From: UMGS172 sp045636945
GTDB lineage: Bacteria > Bacillota > Clostridia > Oscillospirales > Acutalibacteraceae
Assembly: GCA_045636945.1 (NCBI GenBank)
Contig: JAZTYO010000014.1
Location: 1 to 64,000, forward strand
Reading direction: 5' to 3'
DNA: 64,000 bases
Position numbers and translations under genes: made by a program. This document shows positions 41,532 through 50,973 of the stretch, piece by piece (position 1 is the stretch's first letter; each line of letters opens with the position of its first letter). The notes beneath the pieces are model-generated. The model saw nothing but the letters and a program-made list of their open reading frames with translations, searched no databases and was not told the DNA's origin.

Positions 41532-41933
41532 CTACATTACTATATCGGGGTCATCGGTGTTGTCAGATGTTATCACCGTAACAACAACACGGTGGGGAAG
41601 ACAGACGATACTTTCACCGTTACGAAAGATGGCACTGTGGTCAACACATATTCCGTCAGGACAGGTGGAAGCTTCCATATAGGCTTTATCGTCTTTTATA
41701 ACCAAACGGTTGTGATGCTCATTGTTATTGCCGGTGTAAATATCTTCGGTCATATCCTTGGATAAAGGATATACACCGTAGGTCTTTCCATCAATCGTAA
41801 TTTTAACCATATTTCCTTCTGAACGAAATACGAATAAATATAACATTCCGACGGCGGCAACCAACAATAAGCATACAATCAGAATTATATCGTTTTTTAT
41901 CGTGCGTTTGGCTTTTGTGTCTTTATCTTTCAT
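41532..41933 (-). CDS. NusG domain II-containing membrane-anchored protein
   Basis: A 133-residue protein with one N-terminal membrane helix (DIILIVCLLLVAAVGMLYLFVF) and an extracytoplasmic NusG domain II: VKITIDGKTYGVYPLSKD, CPDGICVDHSAIFRNGESIVCLPHRVVV (part). Two cysteines in CPDGIC and one in VCLPH are kept, which suggests a disulfide or metal site. It starts at ATG 41933, overlapping the rnfB stop, and so is translationally coupled to rnfB. It is a common but uncharacterised companion of Clostridial rnf operons. Confidence 0.88.
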   Translation of the reverse strand: MKDKDTKAKRTIKNDIILIVCLLLVAAVGMLYLFVFRSEGNMVKITIDGKTYGVYPLSKDMTEDIYTGNNNEHHNRLVIKDDKAYMEASTCPDGICVDHSAIFRNGESIVCLPHRVVVTVITSDNTDDPDIVM

Positions 41934-41934
41934 A

Positions 41935-42762
41935 TTACTCCAAAACATTAACGTTTTCAGGGATGTTGGGGAAGAAAACGGTTTTAAGACAACCGGTGGC
42001 ACAGTTTTCTACGCAGGTGCCACAGTTGGTACATTTGTTGTAATCAATACAAGCTAAATTGTTGATAACCTTAATAGCTTCGTTGGGACAAGCCTTTTCG
42101 CACTTCTTACAACCGATACAAGCATTTTTACAAGTCTTTCGCGCATCAGCACCTTTTTGGGTGCTACTGCACATTACAACCGTTTCGGTGTATTGTGAAA
42201 TCATTGAAATGATGTGTTTGGGACAGGTGTTTGCACACAGTCCGCAACCAACACAACGAGAGGTATCAACACGTGCAATTCCATCAGCAAGGCAGATTGC
42301 ATTTGAAGGACAAGCGACAGCACAATCACCGTATCCTAAACAACCGAAGGAACAGGAGTTAGGACCACTGTAAATCATAGAAGCAGCTTTACAGGTGTTT
42401 ACACCTTTATATTCTGCGGTTTTAAAAGTGGCGTCGCACAAACCGTTACAGCCGACGAAAGCAACCACGTCGTTGAAGCTCTCGGCTTTAACACCCAAAA
42501 CCTCACCGATTTTGTTGGCAACACCTTGTGCACCTGGAATACAAAGATTGGGCTTTATACCTTCATTTTCGGTCAAGGCCTCGGCATAGTCGTCGCAACC
42601 TTTATAACCGCAAGCACCACAGTTGATACCGGGCAAGCATTCGCGGATTATAGCCTTTTTAGGATTTTCGGGTACTGCAAAGAAGTGGGAAAAAACAAGG
42701 AGCATAACGCCTGCTACAACAGCGAGGGCAAACATAACGATAACTGCAAATAAAATATCCAT
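41935..42762 (-). CDS. rnfB: Rnf complex subunit RnfB
   Basis: A 275-residue iron-sulfur subunit that accepts electrons from ferredoxin. One N-terminal helix; the 4Fe-4S domain ECLPGINCGACGYKGCDDYAEAL; then ferredoxin-type motifs CVGCGLCANTCPKHI, CIGCKKCEKACPNEA and CTNCGTCVENCATGC, plus CSFGCLGYGDCAVAC. AGGAGGG precedes ATG. Last rnf gene of the CDGEAB order. Confidence 0.97.
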   Translation of the reverse strand: MDILFAVIVMFALAVVAGVMLLVFSHFFAVPENPKKAIIRECLPGINCGACGYKGCDDYAEALTENEGIKPNLCIPGAQGVANKIGEVLGVKAESFNDVVAFVGCNGLCDATFKTAEYKGVNTCKAASMIYSGPNSCSFGCLGYGDCAVACPSNAICLADGIARVDTSRCVGCGLCANTCPKHIISMISQYTETVVMCSSTQKGADARKTCKNACIGCKKCEKACPNEAIKVINNLACIDYNKCTNCGTCVENCATGCLKTVFFPNIPENVNVLE

Positions 42763-42779
42763 AAGTCAGTGCCCTCCTA

Positions 42780-43379
42780 TCAAGCAAAGATGTTTTCAAC
42801 AATACCGCCAAATCCCATAAATGCCAATGAGATGAAGGATGCGGCAATGAGGGTTGCAGCCAATCCACGGAAGGGAGCAGGGATTTTGGTTTCGTTGATG
42901 CGAGAACGCAGACCCGAGAACAAAACCATAGCCAAAAGGAATCCAAGTCCGCAACCAAGCGAACTTACGATTGATTCGATAAAGGAATAACCGTCGATGA
43001 TGTTGTTGATTGTTACACCCAAAACTGCACAGTTGGTGGTGATAAGCGGCAGATAAACGCCCAAGCCCTTATACAGTGAAGGGGAGAACTTTTTGAGTAC
43101 AACCTCTAAAATCTGTACCAAGGTGGCAATGGTCAGAATGAATGCGATATTCTGCAAATAACCAAGTTCTAGAGGGTTCAGCACGTAGTATTGGATAGGC
43201 CAGGTAACTGTAGTAGCAATAAGCATAACGATTGTAACCGCTACACCCATACCGGTTGCCTGGTCAAGCTTTTTGGAAACACCCAGGAAGGGGCAGATAC
43301 CAAGGAAACGGCTGAGAACGTAGTTGTCTACAAAAACAGACGAAAGAAGAATGATAATTAAAAGTTTAAAACCTTCCAT
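42780..43379 (-). CDS. rnfA: Rnf complex subunit RnfA
   Basis: A 199-residue integral membrane subunit with six helices. LSSVFVDNYVLSRFLGICPFLG contains the intramembrane cysteine that with RnfE forms a 2Fe-2S site. TNCAVLGVTINNI is the second half-site. Its ATG overlaps the rnfE stop codon (TAATG). Confidence 0.96.
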   Translation of the reverse strand: MEGFKLLIIILLSSVFVDNYVLSRFLGICPFLGVSKKLDQATGMGVAVTIVMLIATTVTWPIQYYVLNPLELGYLQNIAFILTIATLVQILEVVLKKFSPSLYKGLGVYLPLITTNCAVLGVTINNIIDGYSFIESIVSSLGCGLGFLLAMVLFSGLRSRINETKIPAPFRGLAATLIAASFISLAFMGFGGIVENIFA

Positions 43380-44068
43380 TAGTTCTTAACTCCTTCCTTA
43401 TTACAGGTACCGGCACCGCAACTGCCTGCATGAGGACAGCCTTCGCAAGAGAAGGAGGTCTTTTTGGGAGCCTTACCCTTTGTGATAACGTAAATCAATG
43501 CGATAAGCAGACCGAATACCAACAAGCCACCGGGAGCCTTGGTTAAGAACTCAATCTTATAATTCTCCATAAACGGTATTGCTATACCTGCGAATGAAGC
43601 AGCACCGAAAACCTCACGGATTGTGGACATTGCGGCCAAAGCCAAGGTGAAGCCAAGACCCATACCAACACCGTCGAGAGCAGATGCAATAACGGGATTT
43701 TTGTTGGCGAACATTTCGGCTCTTCCCAAAATAATACAGTTGACGGTTATCAGTTCAAGATAAACACCCAAGGTTTCAAAAAGGGAAGGCAGATATGCCT
43801 GAACAATCATTTTAACAACGGTAACGAAACCTGCGATAATAACGATATAGCAGGGAATACGCATTGATTCGGGTATTATTTTGCGGAGAAGTGAAATGAA
43901 AATATTCGAGCAAACCAAAACTGCCAAAGCGGCAAGACCCATACCGACGGCACCGTCGACGGTGGTAGTGGTTGCAAGAGTAGGACAGGTGCCGAGAATA
44001 AGCACCAATACGGGGTTTTCCTTTATAATTCCGTTAATCAAAACGTAAAGAGATGATTCCTTGCTCAT
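43379..44068 (-). CDS. rnfE: Rnf complex subunit RnfE
   Basis: A 229-residue membrane subunit homologous to RnfA in inverted topology: IKENPVLVLILGTCPTLATTT and TVNCIILGRAEMFANKNP carry the cluster cysteines. A Cys-rich tail CEGCPHAGSCGAGTCNKEG extends beyond the family core and may bind metal. Start and stop codons overlap rnfG and rnfA. Confidence 0.96.
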   Translation of the reverse strand: MSKESSLYVLINGIIKENPVLVLILGTCPTLATTTTVDGAVGMGLAALAVLVCSNIFISLLRKIIPESMRIPCYIVIIAGFVTVVKMIVQAYLPSLFETLGVYLELITVNCIILGRAEMFANKNPVIASALDGVGMGLGFTLALAAMSTIREVFGAASFAGIAIPFMENYKIEFLTKAPGGLLVFGLLIALIYVITKGKAPKKTSFSCEGCPHAGSCGAGTCNKEGVKN

Positions 44069-45246
44069 TATTTGGCACCTCCATTCAATGTTTTTACTGC
44101 GGTAAATGCACGTTCGATTGCCTGCTTGTATCCGTCGGTGGTAAGTGTTGCACCGCTGATAGCATCAATCTCAGTGTAGTTATCCTCGGTTTTGCCAACA
44201 AACTGTCCGTAGAACTTTTCGTCGGCACAGGCATCGCCAAGACCGTCGGTTTCGGCCTCGGAAACCGTAAGACAATCGATAATCTTGTAGTCGGGGGTCA
44301 TAGATACGCGAACGATAATATATTCATTGGAAGCGGGATGATACTCGTTACCACCCTTGATACCGTAACCTGCACCCTTGGTTTCAACGACGTAGTTACC
44401 ACTTGCGGTCTTTTTGGCTGAAACAACGAACTTAGCCAAATCCTCATAGCCCGAAACGTTAATATCCTCAAAGGTTGTGGACTGAATCTTAGCGACAGCA
44501 TCGGTAAACTTTGCAGTATCGGTTATTTCTGCGGTAACAACGGTACCGTCAGCCTTTACACCGATAAACTGCTCGCCAATAACAAAGACGTAACCGTTTT
44601 TGTTGGTAGCGGTATAAATTGCATCAAATCCTTCAAGTGTTTCAACGAGGAAAAGCTTCTCGAATTTCTTTTCACCCTCGGGGAGTGCAGCATTAAGATT
44701 GTCTGCCAAAATTTCTTCCTCGGTACGAACGTCGACCGAGCCACCGCCGAGAATAATAACAGTGTTAAGAGCATCCTTAACTGCGTTTTTGTAAGCCTCG
44801 GTTGTTTTGGTTGCACCCGAAATAATTTCAACAGCCTCAACACCAGCGGCATCCTTATCAGTAAAGTTTACACCGTATGTCTTTTCTTTACCGAGTGTTT
44901 CGTTTGATGTTAAGCAAACAACACCTGTAACAACTCCGTCGGTGCTGACACCGCACATAATCACCATATCGGTTCCGTAACCGGAGGTTGAGAGTTTAAC
45001 AACGTAACCCTGGTCAGAGGTTTCTTTAAAAACCTCTTTAACGGTAGAGGGGAGAGTCAGAGTTGAAACGTCTATTGATTCAAAGCCTTTACCGTTGGGC
45101 ATAACCTCTAAAAGAGCTTCATTGGCGCTGGCATTAGCATTCTGCTCAATGATAGGTGCGGTTATGAAGTTGGTAAACGCAAGTAAAAATGTTATTACAG
45201 TACAGATAGAAATAAATACAGCAAGGTTCTTAATATTACTTTTCAT
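44068..45246 (-). CDS. rnfG: Rnf complex subunit RnfG with two FMN-binding domains
   Basis: A 392-residue subunit, about twice the usual RnfG length. An N-terminal helix (LAVFISICTVITFLLAFTNFI) is followed by two FMN-binding domains. The first carries AVEIISGATKTTEAYKNAV; the second carries GLGDACADEKFYGQF and IDAISGATLTTDGYKQAI. Each SGAT threonine is a probable covalent FMN site, served by ApbE. A linking domain (about 145-250) shows a degraded third-like segment. ATG 45246 follows AGGAGG and overlaps the rnfD end. Confidence 0.93.
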   Translation of the reverse strand: MKSNIKNLAVFISICTVITFLLAFTNFITAPIIEQNANASANEALLEVMPNGKGFESIDVSTLTLPSTVKEVFKETSDQGYVVKLSTSGYGTDMVIMCGVSTDGVVTGVVCLTSNETLGKEKTYGVNFTDKDAAGVEAVEIISGATKTTEAYKNAVKDALNTVIILGGGSVDVRTEEEILADNLNAALPEGEKKFEKLFLVETLEGFDAIYTATNKNGYVFVIGEQFIGVKADGTVVTAEITDTAKFTDAVAKIQSTTFEDINVSGYEDLAKFVVSAKKTASGNYVVETKGAGYGIKGGNEYHPASNEYIIVRVSMTPDYKIIDCLTVSEAETDGLGDACADEKFYGQFVGKTEDNYTEIDAISGATLTTDGYKQAIERAFTAVKTLNGGAK

Positions 45247-46165
45247 TGCCGTTACCTCCTGCTGTAAATACTTTGCGTCTTGTCCAACGAGCAATATAAG
45301 GAGTGATAATGTTCATAAACAGGATAGCAAAGGAAACACCTTCGGGGTATGTACCGAAATATCTGATAAGGCAGGTGAATAAACCGGCGCCTAAGCCGAA
45401 AATAACCTTGCCCCAAGGTGTAGAAGGAGAGGTAGTGTAATCGGTTGCCATAAAGATTGCACCGATGAACACACCGCCCGACATTATCATCGACAATGCC
45501 TCAACAGCATTAAAGCCTTCCATAAAGAATGAGAAAACAAATACTGTGCCGATAAATACAACGGGGATATGTAAGCTTATTACTCGGCGAATAATTAAGT
45601 AAATACCGCCAGCGAGCAACGCCAAAGTACAGGTTTCACCGATTGAGCCACCGTGGTTGCCAAGGAATAAATTGAGCAACGAGGGCATAACTTCGGTCGA
45701 AAGGGGTGTTGCACTCGATACAGTGTCGGCGGTAGGGAATGCCGATACAGTCATCGAGCCGAATGCAATAAGCATAAATACACGGGCTGTGATAGCAGGG
45801 TTGACCAAATTCTGACCAATACCGCCAAACAAACATTTTACAACGATTATTGCAAACAACGAACCTACTGCACACTGCCACAAAGGAATGTTTGCAGGCA
45901 GGTTAAGAGCTAACAGCAAACCTGTTACAGTAGCAGACAAATCGCCAACGGTTTGCTCTTTCTTAACAATCAAATTGAAAAGAGCTTCAAAGCCAACTGA
46001 ACAAATCACACATACGGCTACTACCAATAAAGCACGTAAACCGAAGATAACCGTACCTGCAACGGTTGCGGGCAACAAGGCTATCAAAACGTCGCGCATA
46101 ATTCCCGTAGTTGATTTACCACTGTGAATATGCGGGGAAATCATTATTTGTGTTAAAGAACTCAT
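45236..46165 (-). CDS. rnfD: Rnf complex subunit RnfD
   Basis: A 309-residue membrane subunit with about nine helices, homologous to NqrB. ISPHIHSGKSTTGIMRDVLI is the usual start; VNPAITARVFMLIAF and the flavinylation region VSSATPLSTEV follow, with SSAT in place of the common SGAT (the acceptor Thr is kept). ATDYTTSPSTPWGKVIFGLG is the second signature. It overlaps rnfC by 4 nt and rnfG by 11 nt. Confidence 0.95.
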   Translation of the reverse strand: MSSLTQIMISPHIHSGKSTTGIMRDVLIALLPATVAGTVIFGLRALLVVAVCVICSVGFEALFNLIVKKEQTVGDLSATVTGLLLALNLPANIPLWQCAVGSLFAIIVVKCLFGGIGQNLVNPAITARVFMLIAFGSMTVSAFPTADTVSSATPLSTEVMPSLLNLFLGNHGGSIGETCTLALLAGGIYLIIRRVISLHIPVVFIGTVFVFSFFMEGFNAVEALSMIMSGGVFIGAIFMATDYTTSPSTPWGKVIFGLGAGLFTCLIRYFGTYPEGVSFAILFMNIITPYIARWTRRKVFTAGGNGNEK

Positions 46166-47481
46166 GCCTTTTTACCCTCCTTTTTTGCCTCTTCGTTTAT
46201 AAATTGCTTTGACAATTTGTTTAACTGAACCAACGGACGGTTGGCAGGACAAACAAAGCTGCAGCATCCGCATTCCATACAAGATTTGACCGAAAGGGAA
46301 TTGAGCATCTCCAAATCCTTCTTTTCGTAAGCTTCGGCAATGCTCGCAGGTGCCAGACCAAACGGACAGGTGTTGATACAAGCACCGCAACGGATACATG
46401 CCGTTGTCTTAGGAAGCTTAGCCTCCTTGTCGGTCAAAGCAAGAATGGCGTTGGTGTTTTTAAGGATAGGTGCATCGGCATTAGGTACGGTAATACCCAT
46501 CATAGGACCGCCGTAGATAAGCTTGGCAGGTTCTGTGGTTAAACCACCGCAGAAATCAAACAAATCGTTGAAAGAGGTGCCTATGGGAGCAATAACGTTT
46601 TGAGGTTGCTTAACAGCACCACCCTCAACGGTTACGCATTTTTCTACCAAAGGCATACCTGTACTCAGATATGTACCGATGGTTGCAAGTGTGGTGCAGT
46701 TGAGTACAACACAGCCTGCATCAATAGGTAACTTATCGGCCAAGATTTTGCGACCCGTGGTGTGATAAACCAAAACCTTTTCGCCACCCTGAGGGTAAAC
46801 GTCGGGAAGAATCTTAACCTTTACGGAGAAGTCTTCAATAGATGCGGCCATCTGTTGCATAGCAGCAGTTGCTTTTTTATTAGAACGTTCAACACCGATA
46901 ATCACGTTTTTAACACCGAGATAACGGTTAAGTGCCTTGAGTGCCAAAACCATATCATCGGCACGGGTCAGCATTGTTGCCGTGTCACTGGTTACGTAAG
47001 GCTCACATTCGGCACCGTTGATGATAAGATAGTCGATACACTCAGGGTCTACATCAAGCTTTACAAAGGTAGGGAAGCCAGCACCGCCAAGACCGACAAT
47101 GCCTGCTGATTTCACGGCTGCAACCAAATCCTCTTTGCTGTTTACAGAGGGAGGTGCTATCGATTCGTCGATAGCCATTTCGCCGTCAGACTCGATTACA
47201 ACCGAGGTGGTTGTAGAGCCGTTGTACATAAGGTAGTCTTTTAATTTAACGACTTTACCCGATACACTTGAATAAATGTCAGAGGAAATGTAACCATCTG
47301 CTTCACCGATTTTTGTACCGACTTTAACCAAATCGCCAACCTTAACGGTAGGGATAGCAGGTTTGCCAATATGCATAGACATAGGTATGGTTACTGTTTT
47401 TGGGCAGTCCATTTTGACCAAGGGACTGTCCTTTGTGCCTTTCCTGTGAGGCACGTGTATTCCGAGAAGATAAGAACCCAT
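46162..47481 (-). CDS. rnfC: Rnf complex subunit RnfC
   Basis: A 439-residue peripheral subunit that reacts with NAD+. It has a Gly-rich NADH/FMN region (IVGLGGAGFPTFVKL, INGAECEPYVTSD) and a SLBB-type domain. Two 4Fe-4S motifs, CIRCGACINTCPFGL and CMECGCCSFVCPANRP, end the protein. It is the first gene of rnfCDGEAB, an Na+- or H+-pumping ferredoxin:NAD+ oxidoreductase that conserves energy in anaerobes. AAAGGA precedes ATG. Confidence 0.97.
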   Translation of the reverse strand: MGSYLLGIHVPHRKGTKDSPLVKMDCPKTVTIPMSMHIGKPAIPTVKVGDLVKVGTKIGEADGYISSDIYSSVSGKVVKLKDYLMYNGSTTTSVVIESDGEMAIDESIAPPSVNSKEDLVAAVKSAGIVGLGGAGFPTFVKLDVDPECIDYLIINGAECEPYVTSDTATMLTRADDMVLALKALNRYLGVKNVIIGVERSNKKATAAMQQMAASIEDFSVKVKILPDVYPQGGEKVLVYHTTGRKILADKLPIDAGCVVLNCTTLATIGTYLSTGMPLVEKCVTVEGGAVKQPQNVIAPIGTSFNDLFDFCGGLTTEPAKLIYGGPMMGITVPNADAPILKNTNAILALTDKEAKLPKTTACIRCGACINTCPFGLAPASIAEAYEKKDLEMLNSLSVKSCMECGCCSFVCPANRPLVQLNKLSKQFINEEAKKEGKKA

Positions 47482-47817
47482 AATCTCAAAATCCTTTCTA
47501 CAAATATCTATTATGAATTTGATGCGTTTGTTTCAAATAAGCACATAAATATACATTTTATTCTAAAACAAATAGGGAAAATTGTCAAGAAAAATCAAAT
47601 GAAGAGGGAGGGTGAATATTAACAAAAAATACAAGCGATATTAAAACAAAATCTTATATATATTATAATGTAAGTGACGTGTGATTAACGCCTTAAATAA
47701 AGTGAATTATTTTTTGTTAAAAAATAGAAATAAAACTGAAAATTACCTTTAATATATTTTTAAGTGCGACTCAAAATAGTATTGCAAGCGAAAATCTGAG
47801 GAAAAGGAGTGAAAATA
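47482..47817. other. intergenic region between rnf operon and SASP gene
   Basis: Very AT-rich. It contains the minus-strand rnf promoter at its left end and, on the right, the ribosome binding site AAAAGGAG of the spore-protein gene. A forespore (sigma-G) promoter should lie here but I could not place one with confidence. No gene seen. Confidence 0.6.
47560..47588 (-). promoter_or_regulatory. promoter of the rnf operon
   Basis: On the minus strand TTGACA (47583-47588), 17-bp spacer, TAGAAT (47560-47565), about 75 nt before rnfC. Confidence 0.75.
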
Positions 47818-48000
47818 ATGAAGGCAGTAGTTCCTGAGGCAAAGGAAGCACTCAACCGTTTTAAGATGGAGGCAGCTTCTGAGGTTGGTGTTAACCTCAA
47901 GCAGGGTTACAACGGTGACCTTACCGCAAAGCAGGCAGGCTCTATCGGCGGCCAGATGGTCAAGAAGATGATCGAGTCTTACGAGAGCAATATGAAATAA
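47818..48000 (+). CDS. alpha/beta-type small acid-soluble spore protein
   Basis: A 60-residue DNA-binding protein of the dormant spore that protects DNA from UV and is degraded at germination. FKMEAASEVGVNL contains the GPR protease site region, and GDLTAKQAGSIGGQMVKKMIESYE matches the two conserved SASP motifs (TARQNGSVGG...-like). The start is ATG 47818, 8 nt after AAAAGGAG. This is the best evidence that the organism makes endospores. Confidence 0.93.
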   Translation: MKAVVPEAKEALNRFKMEAASEVGVNLKQGYNGDLTAKQAGSIGGQMVKKMIESYESNMK

Positions 48001-48038
48001 GTTTACTGAACCTTAGTTTCAATATAAGCCTTATAAAA

Positions 48039-48083
48039 GCACCGCATTTCCGATTGATTTCGGTAGTGCGGTGTGGTTTTTTG
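48039..48083 (+). terminator. terminator of the SASP gene
   Basis: GCACCGCA (48039-48046) pairs with TGCGGTG at 48067, with inner CCGA/TCGG pairing, followed by TTTTTT. Confidence 0.85.
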
Positions 48084-48144
48084 CACCTTTGTTTTTATTG
48101 CGTTGATATGTTGGTAAAAATATTGCGATTATTTAATTGTTTGC

Positions 48145-48173
48145 TTTACTTTGTGATACTATTAGAGTATAAT
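48145..48173 (+). promoter_or_regulatory. promoter of ligA
   Basis: TTTACT (48145-48150), 17 bp, TATAAT (48168-48173), 46 nt before the start codon. Confidence 0.65.
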
Positions 48174-48219
48174 AATATCAATAACTGTTACTACTATTCA
48201 AATTTAAGGCGGTTGAATT

Positions 48220-50208
48220 ATGCAGGACACAAAACGCGAGAGAATTCTTTATCTTGTTGAATATCTTAATAAATGTGCCGACGAGTATTACAACCTTAAT
48301 ACTCCGTCGTTGTCTGATGCGCAGTATGACGAGTTGTTTGACGAACTGACGGCATTGGAAAATGAAACGGGCTTGCGTTTGCCTAATTCTCCAACACAAA
48401 GAGCAGGATATGAGGCGGTCAGTGAACTGCAGAAGGTTGTTCATCCAATTCCACTATTGAGTCTTGCCAAGACAAAAGACGTCAATGACGTTATGGATAT
48501 GCTATCACAGGCAGACGGATTTTTGAGCCTTAAATTGGACGGTCTTACCGTTAAATTGATTTATGAAAACGGTGTACTTTCTGAGGCTTCGACCCGTGGC
48601 GACGGTAACGTGGGCGAGGTTATAACCCACAATGCCCGTGTTTTTGCCAACATTCCGTTGAATATTCCTTACACCGACCGTCTTGTGGTAACGGGTGAGG
48701 CTTTGATTGATATTCCTACGTTTGAAGCAATCAACGACAATATCGATAATGATGAGGATAAATATTCCACACCACGTAACCTTGCTTCAGGCTCGGTGCG
48801 TCAGCTTGATTCAAGAATCTGTAAGGATAGGGGAGTCAAGTTCTATCCGTTCAACGTGCTTGAGGGCTTGGATGATGTTCCTTTAAAATCTCTGCGACTC
48901 AAAAAGTTGGTTGAGTTTAACTTTGGTACCAATATGCACGAGGCACTTGATTCGTGTGACACCGCCGAAACCGTTACCGAAAAGATAATGATACTCAAAA
49001 ATCTTGCCGATAAAAACGGTCTGCCAATTGACGGAATCGTCTTTTCTTATGACAACGTTGAGTTTGCTAAAGCACAGGGCAAAACCTCACACCATTTTAA
49101 GGACGGTATTGCTTATAAATTCGGCGACCCTCACTTTGAAACGGTATTGAGAGATATAAATTGGAATATTTCAAGAACAGGTCAGTTGACACCGATCGCC
49201 GAGTTTGACACGGTTGAGATTGATAATACGAACGTCAACAGAGCGTCATTGCATAATATGACCTTTATCGAGAACTTGAAACTTACGGCAGGGGATAGAA
49301 TCCTTGTTTCCAAACGTAATATGATTATCCCACACGTTGAGAGGAATCTGAGCTCGGAGGAGTCTGAAAGACCTGATTACGTCTTGGCTTATCCAAAAAA
49401 ATGTCCCGTTTGCGGCTGTGATACCGAGATTAAGACAACTGATTCGGACGGCAGGGAAATCAAGGTGCTTTTATGTGGCAATCCCTCTTGCGCAGGCCGA
49501 CAGATTAAGAAATTCACCCACTTTGTTTCCAAGCAGGCAATGAATATTGACGGACTTTCAGAGGCTACCTTGGAGAAGTTTATAGGGAACGGGTGGATAA
49601 CCGAAATTGCCGATATTTTCAGGCTGAATCGCTTTGAAAATGAGATAACAACACTTGAGGGCTTCGGAGAGAAGTCTTATAAAAATCTGATTGATGCTAT
49701 CGAGTCGGCAAGACATACCAAGCTTTCAAATTTCCTTGTTGCGATGAATATTCCGCTTGTGGGTAAGAGTGCCGCCAAGGATATGTCGGAGTTGTTTTCA
49801 GGAAATGTTGAGGATTTCCTTTCGGCGGTCAAAAATGGCTATGATTTCTCGGGTCTTGACGGCTTTGGCAGTATTATGAACGATGAAATCGCGCGTTGGT
49901 TCAGTAATTCCGATAATATAACCGAGTTCGAGCAGGTTGCATTGCTTTTGGAGTTTGAGGAGGAGGGAGCAGTTGCTGCAGATGAGGGCAATATGTTCTT
50001 CCAAAAAACGGTGGTTATCACGGGGATATTTTCAAAGTACACACGTGACGAGCTGACCGAAAAACTGCAGTCGATGGGTGCAAAGGTTACCGGCTCGGTT
50101 TCCAAAAAGACCGATTTTGTGCTTTGCGGCGAAAACGCAGGCAGTAAATTAGCCAAGGCCAAAACCTTGGGTGTCACAGTCATTTTGGAAGAGGAATTGG
50201 ATATTTAG
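48220..50208 (+). CDS. ligA: NAD+-dependent DNA ligase
   Basis: A 662-residue ligase of full length. Ia domain YYNLNTPSLSDAQYDELFDE, PLLSLAKTKD, and active-site Lys in FLSLKLDGLTVKLIYENG (KxDG). Motifs ASTRGDGNVGEVITHN, GEALIDIPTFEAIN and PRNLASGSVRQLDSRI follow. Then come the OB fold, the four-Cys zinc finger CPVCGCDTE...CGNPSC, helix-hairpin-helix repeats and a BRCT domain (MFFQKTVVITGIFSKYTRDEL). Conserved motif spacing suggests it is the only replicative ligase. AAGGCGG precedes ATG. Confidence 0.97.
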   Translation: MQDTKRERILYLVEYLNKCADEYYNLNTPSLSDAQYDELFDELTALENETGLRLPNSPTQRAGYEAVSELQKVVHPIPLLSLAKTKDVNDVMDMLSQADGFLSLKLDGLTVKLIYENGVLSEASTRGDGNVGEVITHNARVFANIPLNIPYTDRLVVTGEALIDIPTFEAINDNIDNDEDKYSTPRNLASGSVRQLDSRICKDRGVKFYPFNVLEGLDDVPLKSLRLKKLVEFNFGTNMHEALDSCDTAETVTEKIMILKNLADKNGLPIDGIVFSYDNVEFAKAQGKTSHHFKDGIAYKFGDPHFETVLRDINWNISRTGQLTPIAEFDTVEIDNTNVNRASLHNMTFIENLKLTAGDRILVSKRNMIIPHVERNLSSEESERPDYVLAYPKKCPVCGCDTEIKTTDSDGREIKVLLCGNPSCAGRQIKKFTHFVSKQAMNIDGLSEATLEKFIGNGWITEIADIFRLNRFENEITTLEGFGEKSYKNLIDAIESARHTKLSNFLVAMNIPLVGKSAAKDMSELFSGNVEDFLSAVKNGYDFSGLDGFGSIMNDEIARWFSNSDNITEFEQVALLLEFEEEGAVAADEGNMFFQKTVVITGIFSKYTRDELTEKLQSMGAKVTGSVSKKTDFVLCGENAGSKLAKAKTLGVTVILEEELDI

Positions 50209-50217
50209 TTGGTTTAA

Positions 50218-50255
50218 AACGCAGAGAACTTGATGTTCTCTGCGTTGATTTTTTG
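50218..50255 (+). terminator. terminator of ligA
   Basis: A 12-bp stem (AACGCAGAGAAC/GTTCTCTGCGTT, TTGAT loop) followed by GATTTTTT. Confidence 0.9.
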
Positions 50256-50348
50256 CCTACAAACATTGTTTAGAGTTTACATAACACTAAAAAATTGTGC
50301 TTCGGTTTAAAATTTTTCTAATATTTTGTGTTGTTTGATAAATTTATA

Positions 50349-50378
50349 TTGACAAAACCCCCTGTTTAGTGGGATAAT
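50349..50378 (+). promoter_or_regulatory. promoter of rsmD-coaD
   Basis: TTGACA (50349-50354), 18 bp, GATAAT (50373-50378), 42 nt before rsmD. Confidence 0.75.
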
Positions 50379-50420
50379 ATATATGTGTAATTCTATGAAT
50401 TAATGTAAAAGGGATGTTTA

Positions 50421-50969
50421 ATGAGAGTTATTACAGGTTCGGCCCGTGGTATGCGTCTTGAAACCTTGGAAGGGACTGACGTTCGTCCAACCTCCGAAAA
50501 GGTTAAAGAGGCCATATTCAGTGCCATAAATTTTGAAATAGAGGGTCGCAGGATTCTTGATCTGTTTGCAGGCTCGGGTCAGCTCGGTATTGAGGCTTTA
50601 AGCCGAGGTGCCGAAAGGTGCGTTTTCACCGATCAGTCGCAAAATGCAATCGAGGTCATAAAACGCAACGTTCAGAAAACGGGATTCCTTAAAGAGTCGG
50701 TCGTTTGCCGCACCGATTATGCCTCGTTTTTGAGAGGAACAAAGGAAGCCTTTGATATTGTGTTTATCGACCCACCTTATAACGAAGGTCTTTATACCGA
50801 TGCCGTTGAAAAAACGGCTAAGGTTATGAGTGATTACGGTATCATCGTTGTCGAGCATCCCGCCGACGTCGAATTGCCGGAGGAAGCAAACGGTTTTACT
50901 GTTTACCGCACATATAAATACGGTAAGCTCGTAAGCGTTACAATTTATAAAAAGAATATGGAAGGTTGA
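50421..50969 (+). CDS. rsmD: 16S rRNA (guanine966-N2)-methyltransferase
   Basis: A 182-residue SAM methyltransferase. MRVITGSARGMRLETLEGTDVRPTSEKVKEAIFS (part) is the family start; ILDLFAGSGQLGIEALSRGA is SAM motif I; IVFIDPPYNEGLY is the catalytic DPPY-type motif. It is followed after 4 nt by coaD, the usual Firmicutes pair. AAAGGG precedes ATG. Confidence 0.95.
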   Translation: MRVITGSARGMRLETLEGTDVRPTSEKVKEAIFSAINFEIEGRRILDLFAGSGQLGIEALSRGAERCVFTDQSQNAIEVIKRNVQKTGFLKESVVCRTDYASFLRGTKEAFDIVFIDPPYNEGLYTDAVEKTAKVMSDYGIIVVEHPADVELPEEANGFTVYRTYKYGKLVSVTIYKKNMEG

Positions 50970-50973
50970 TGAA

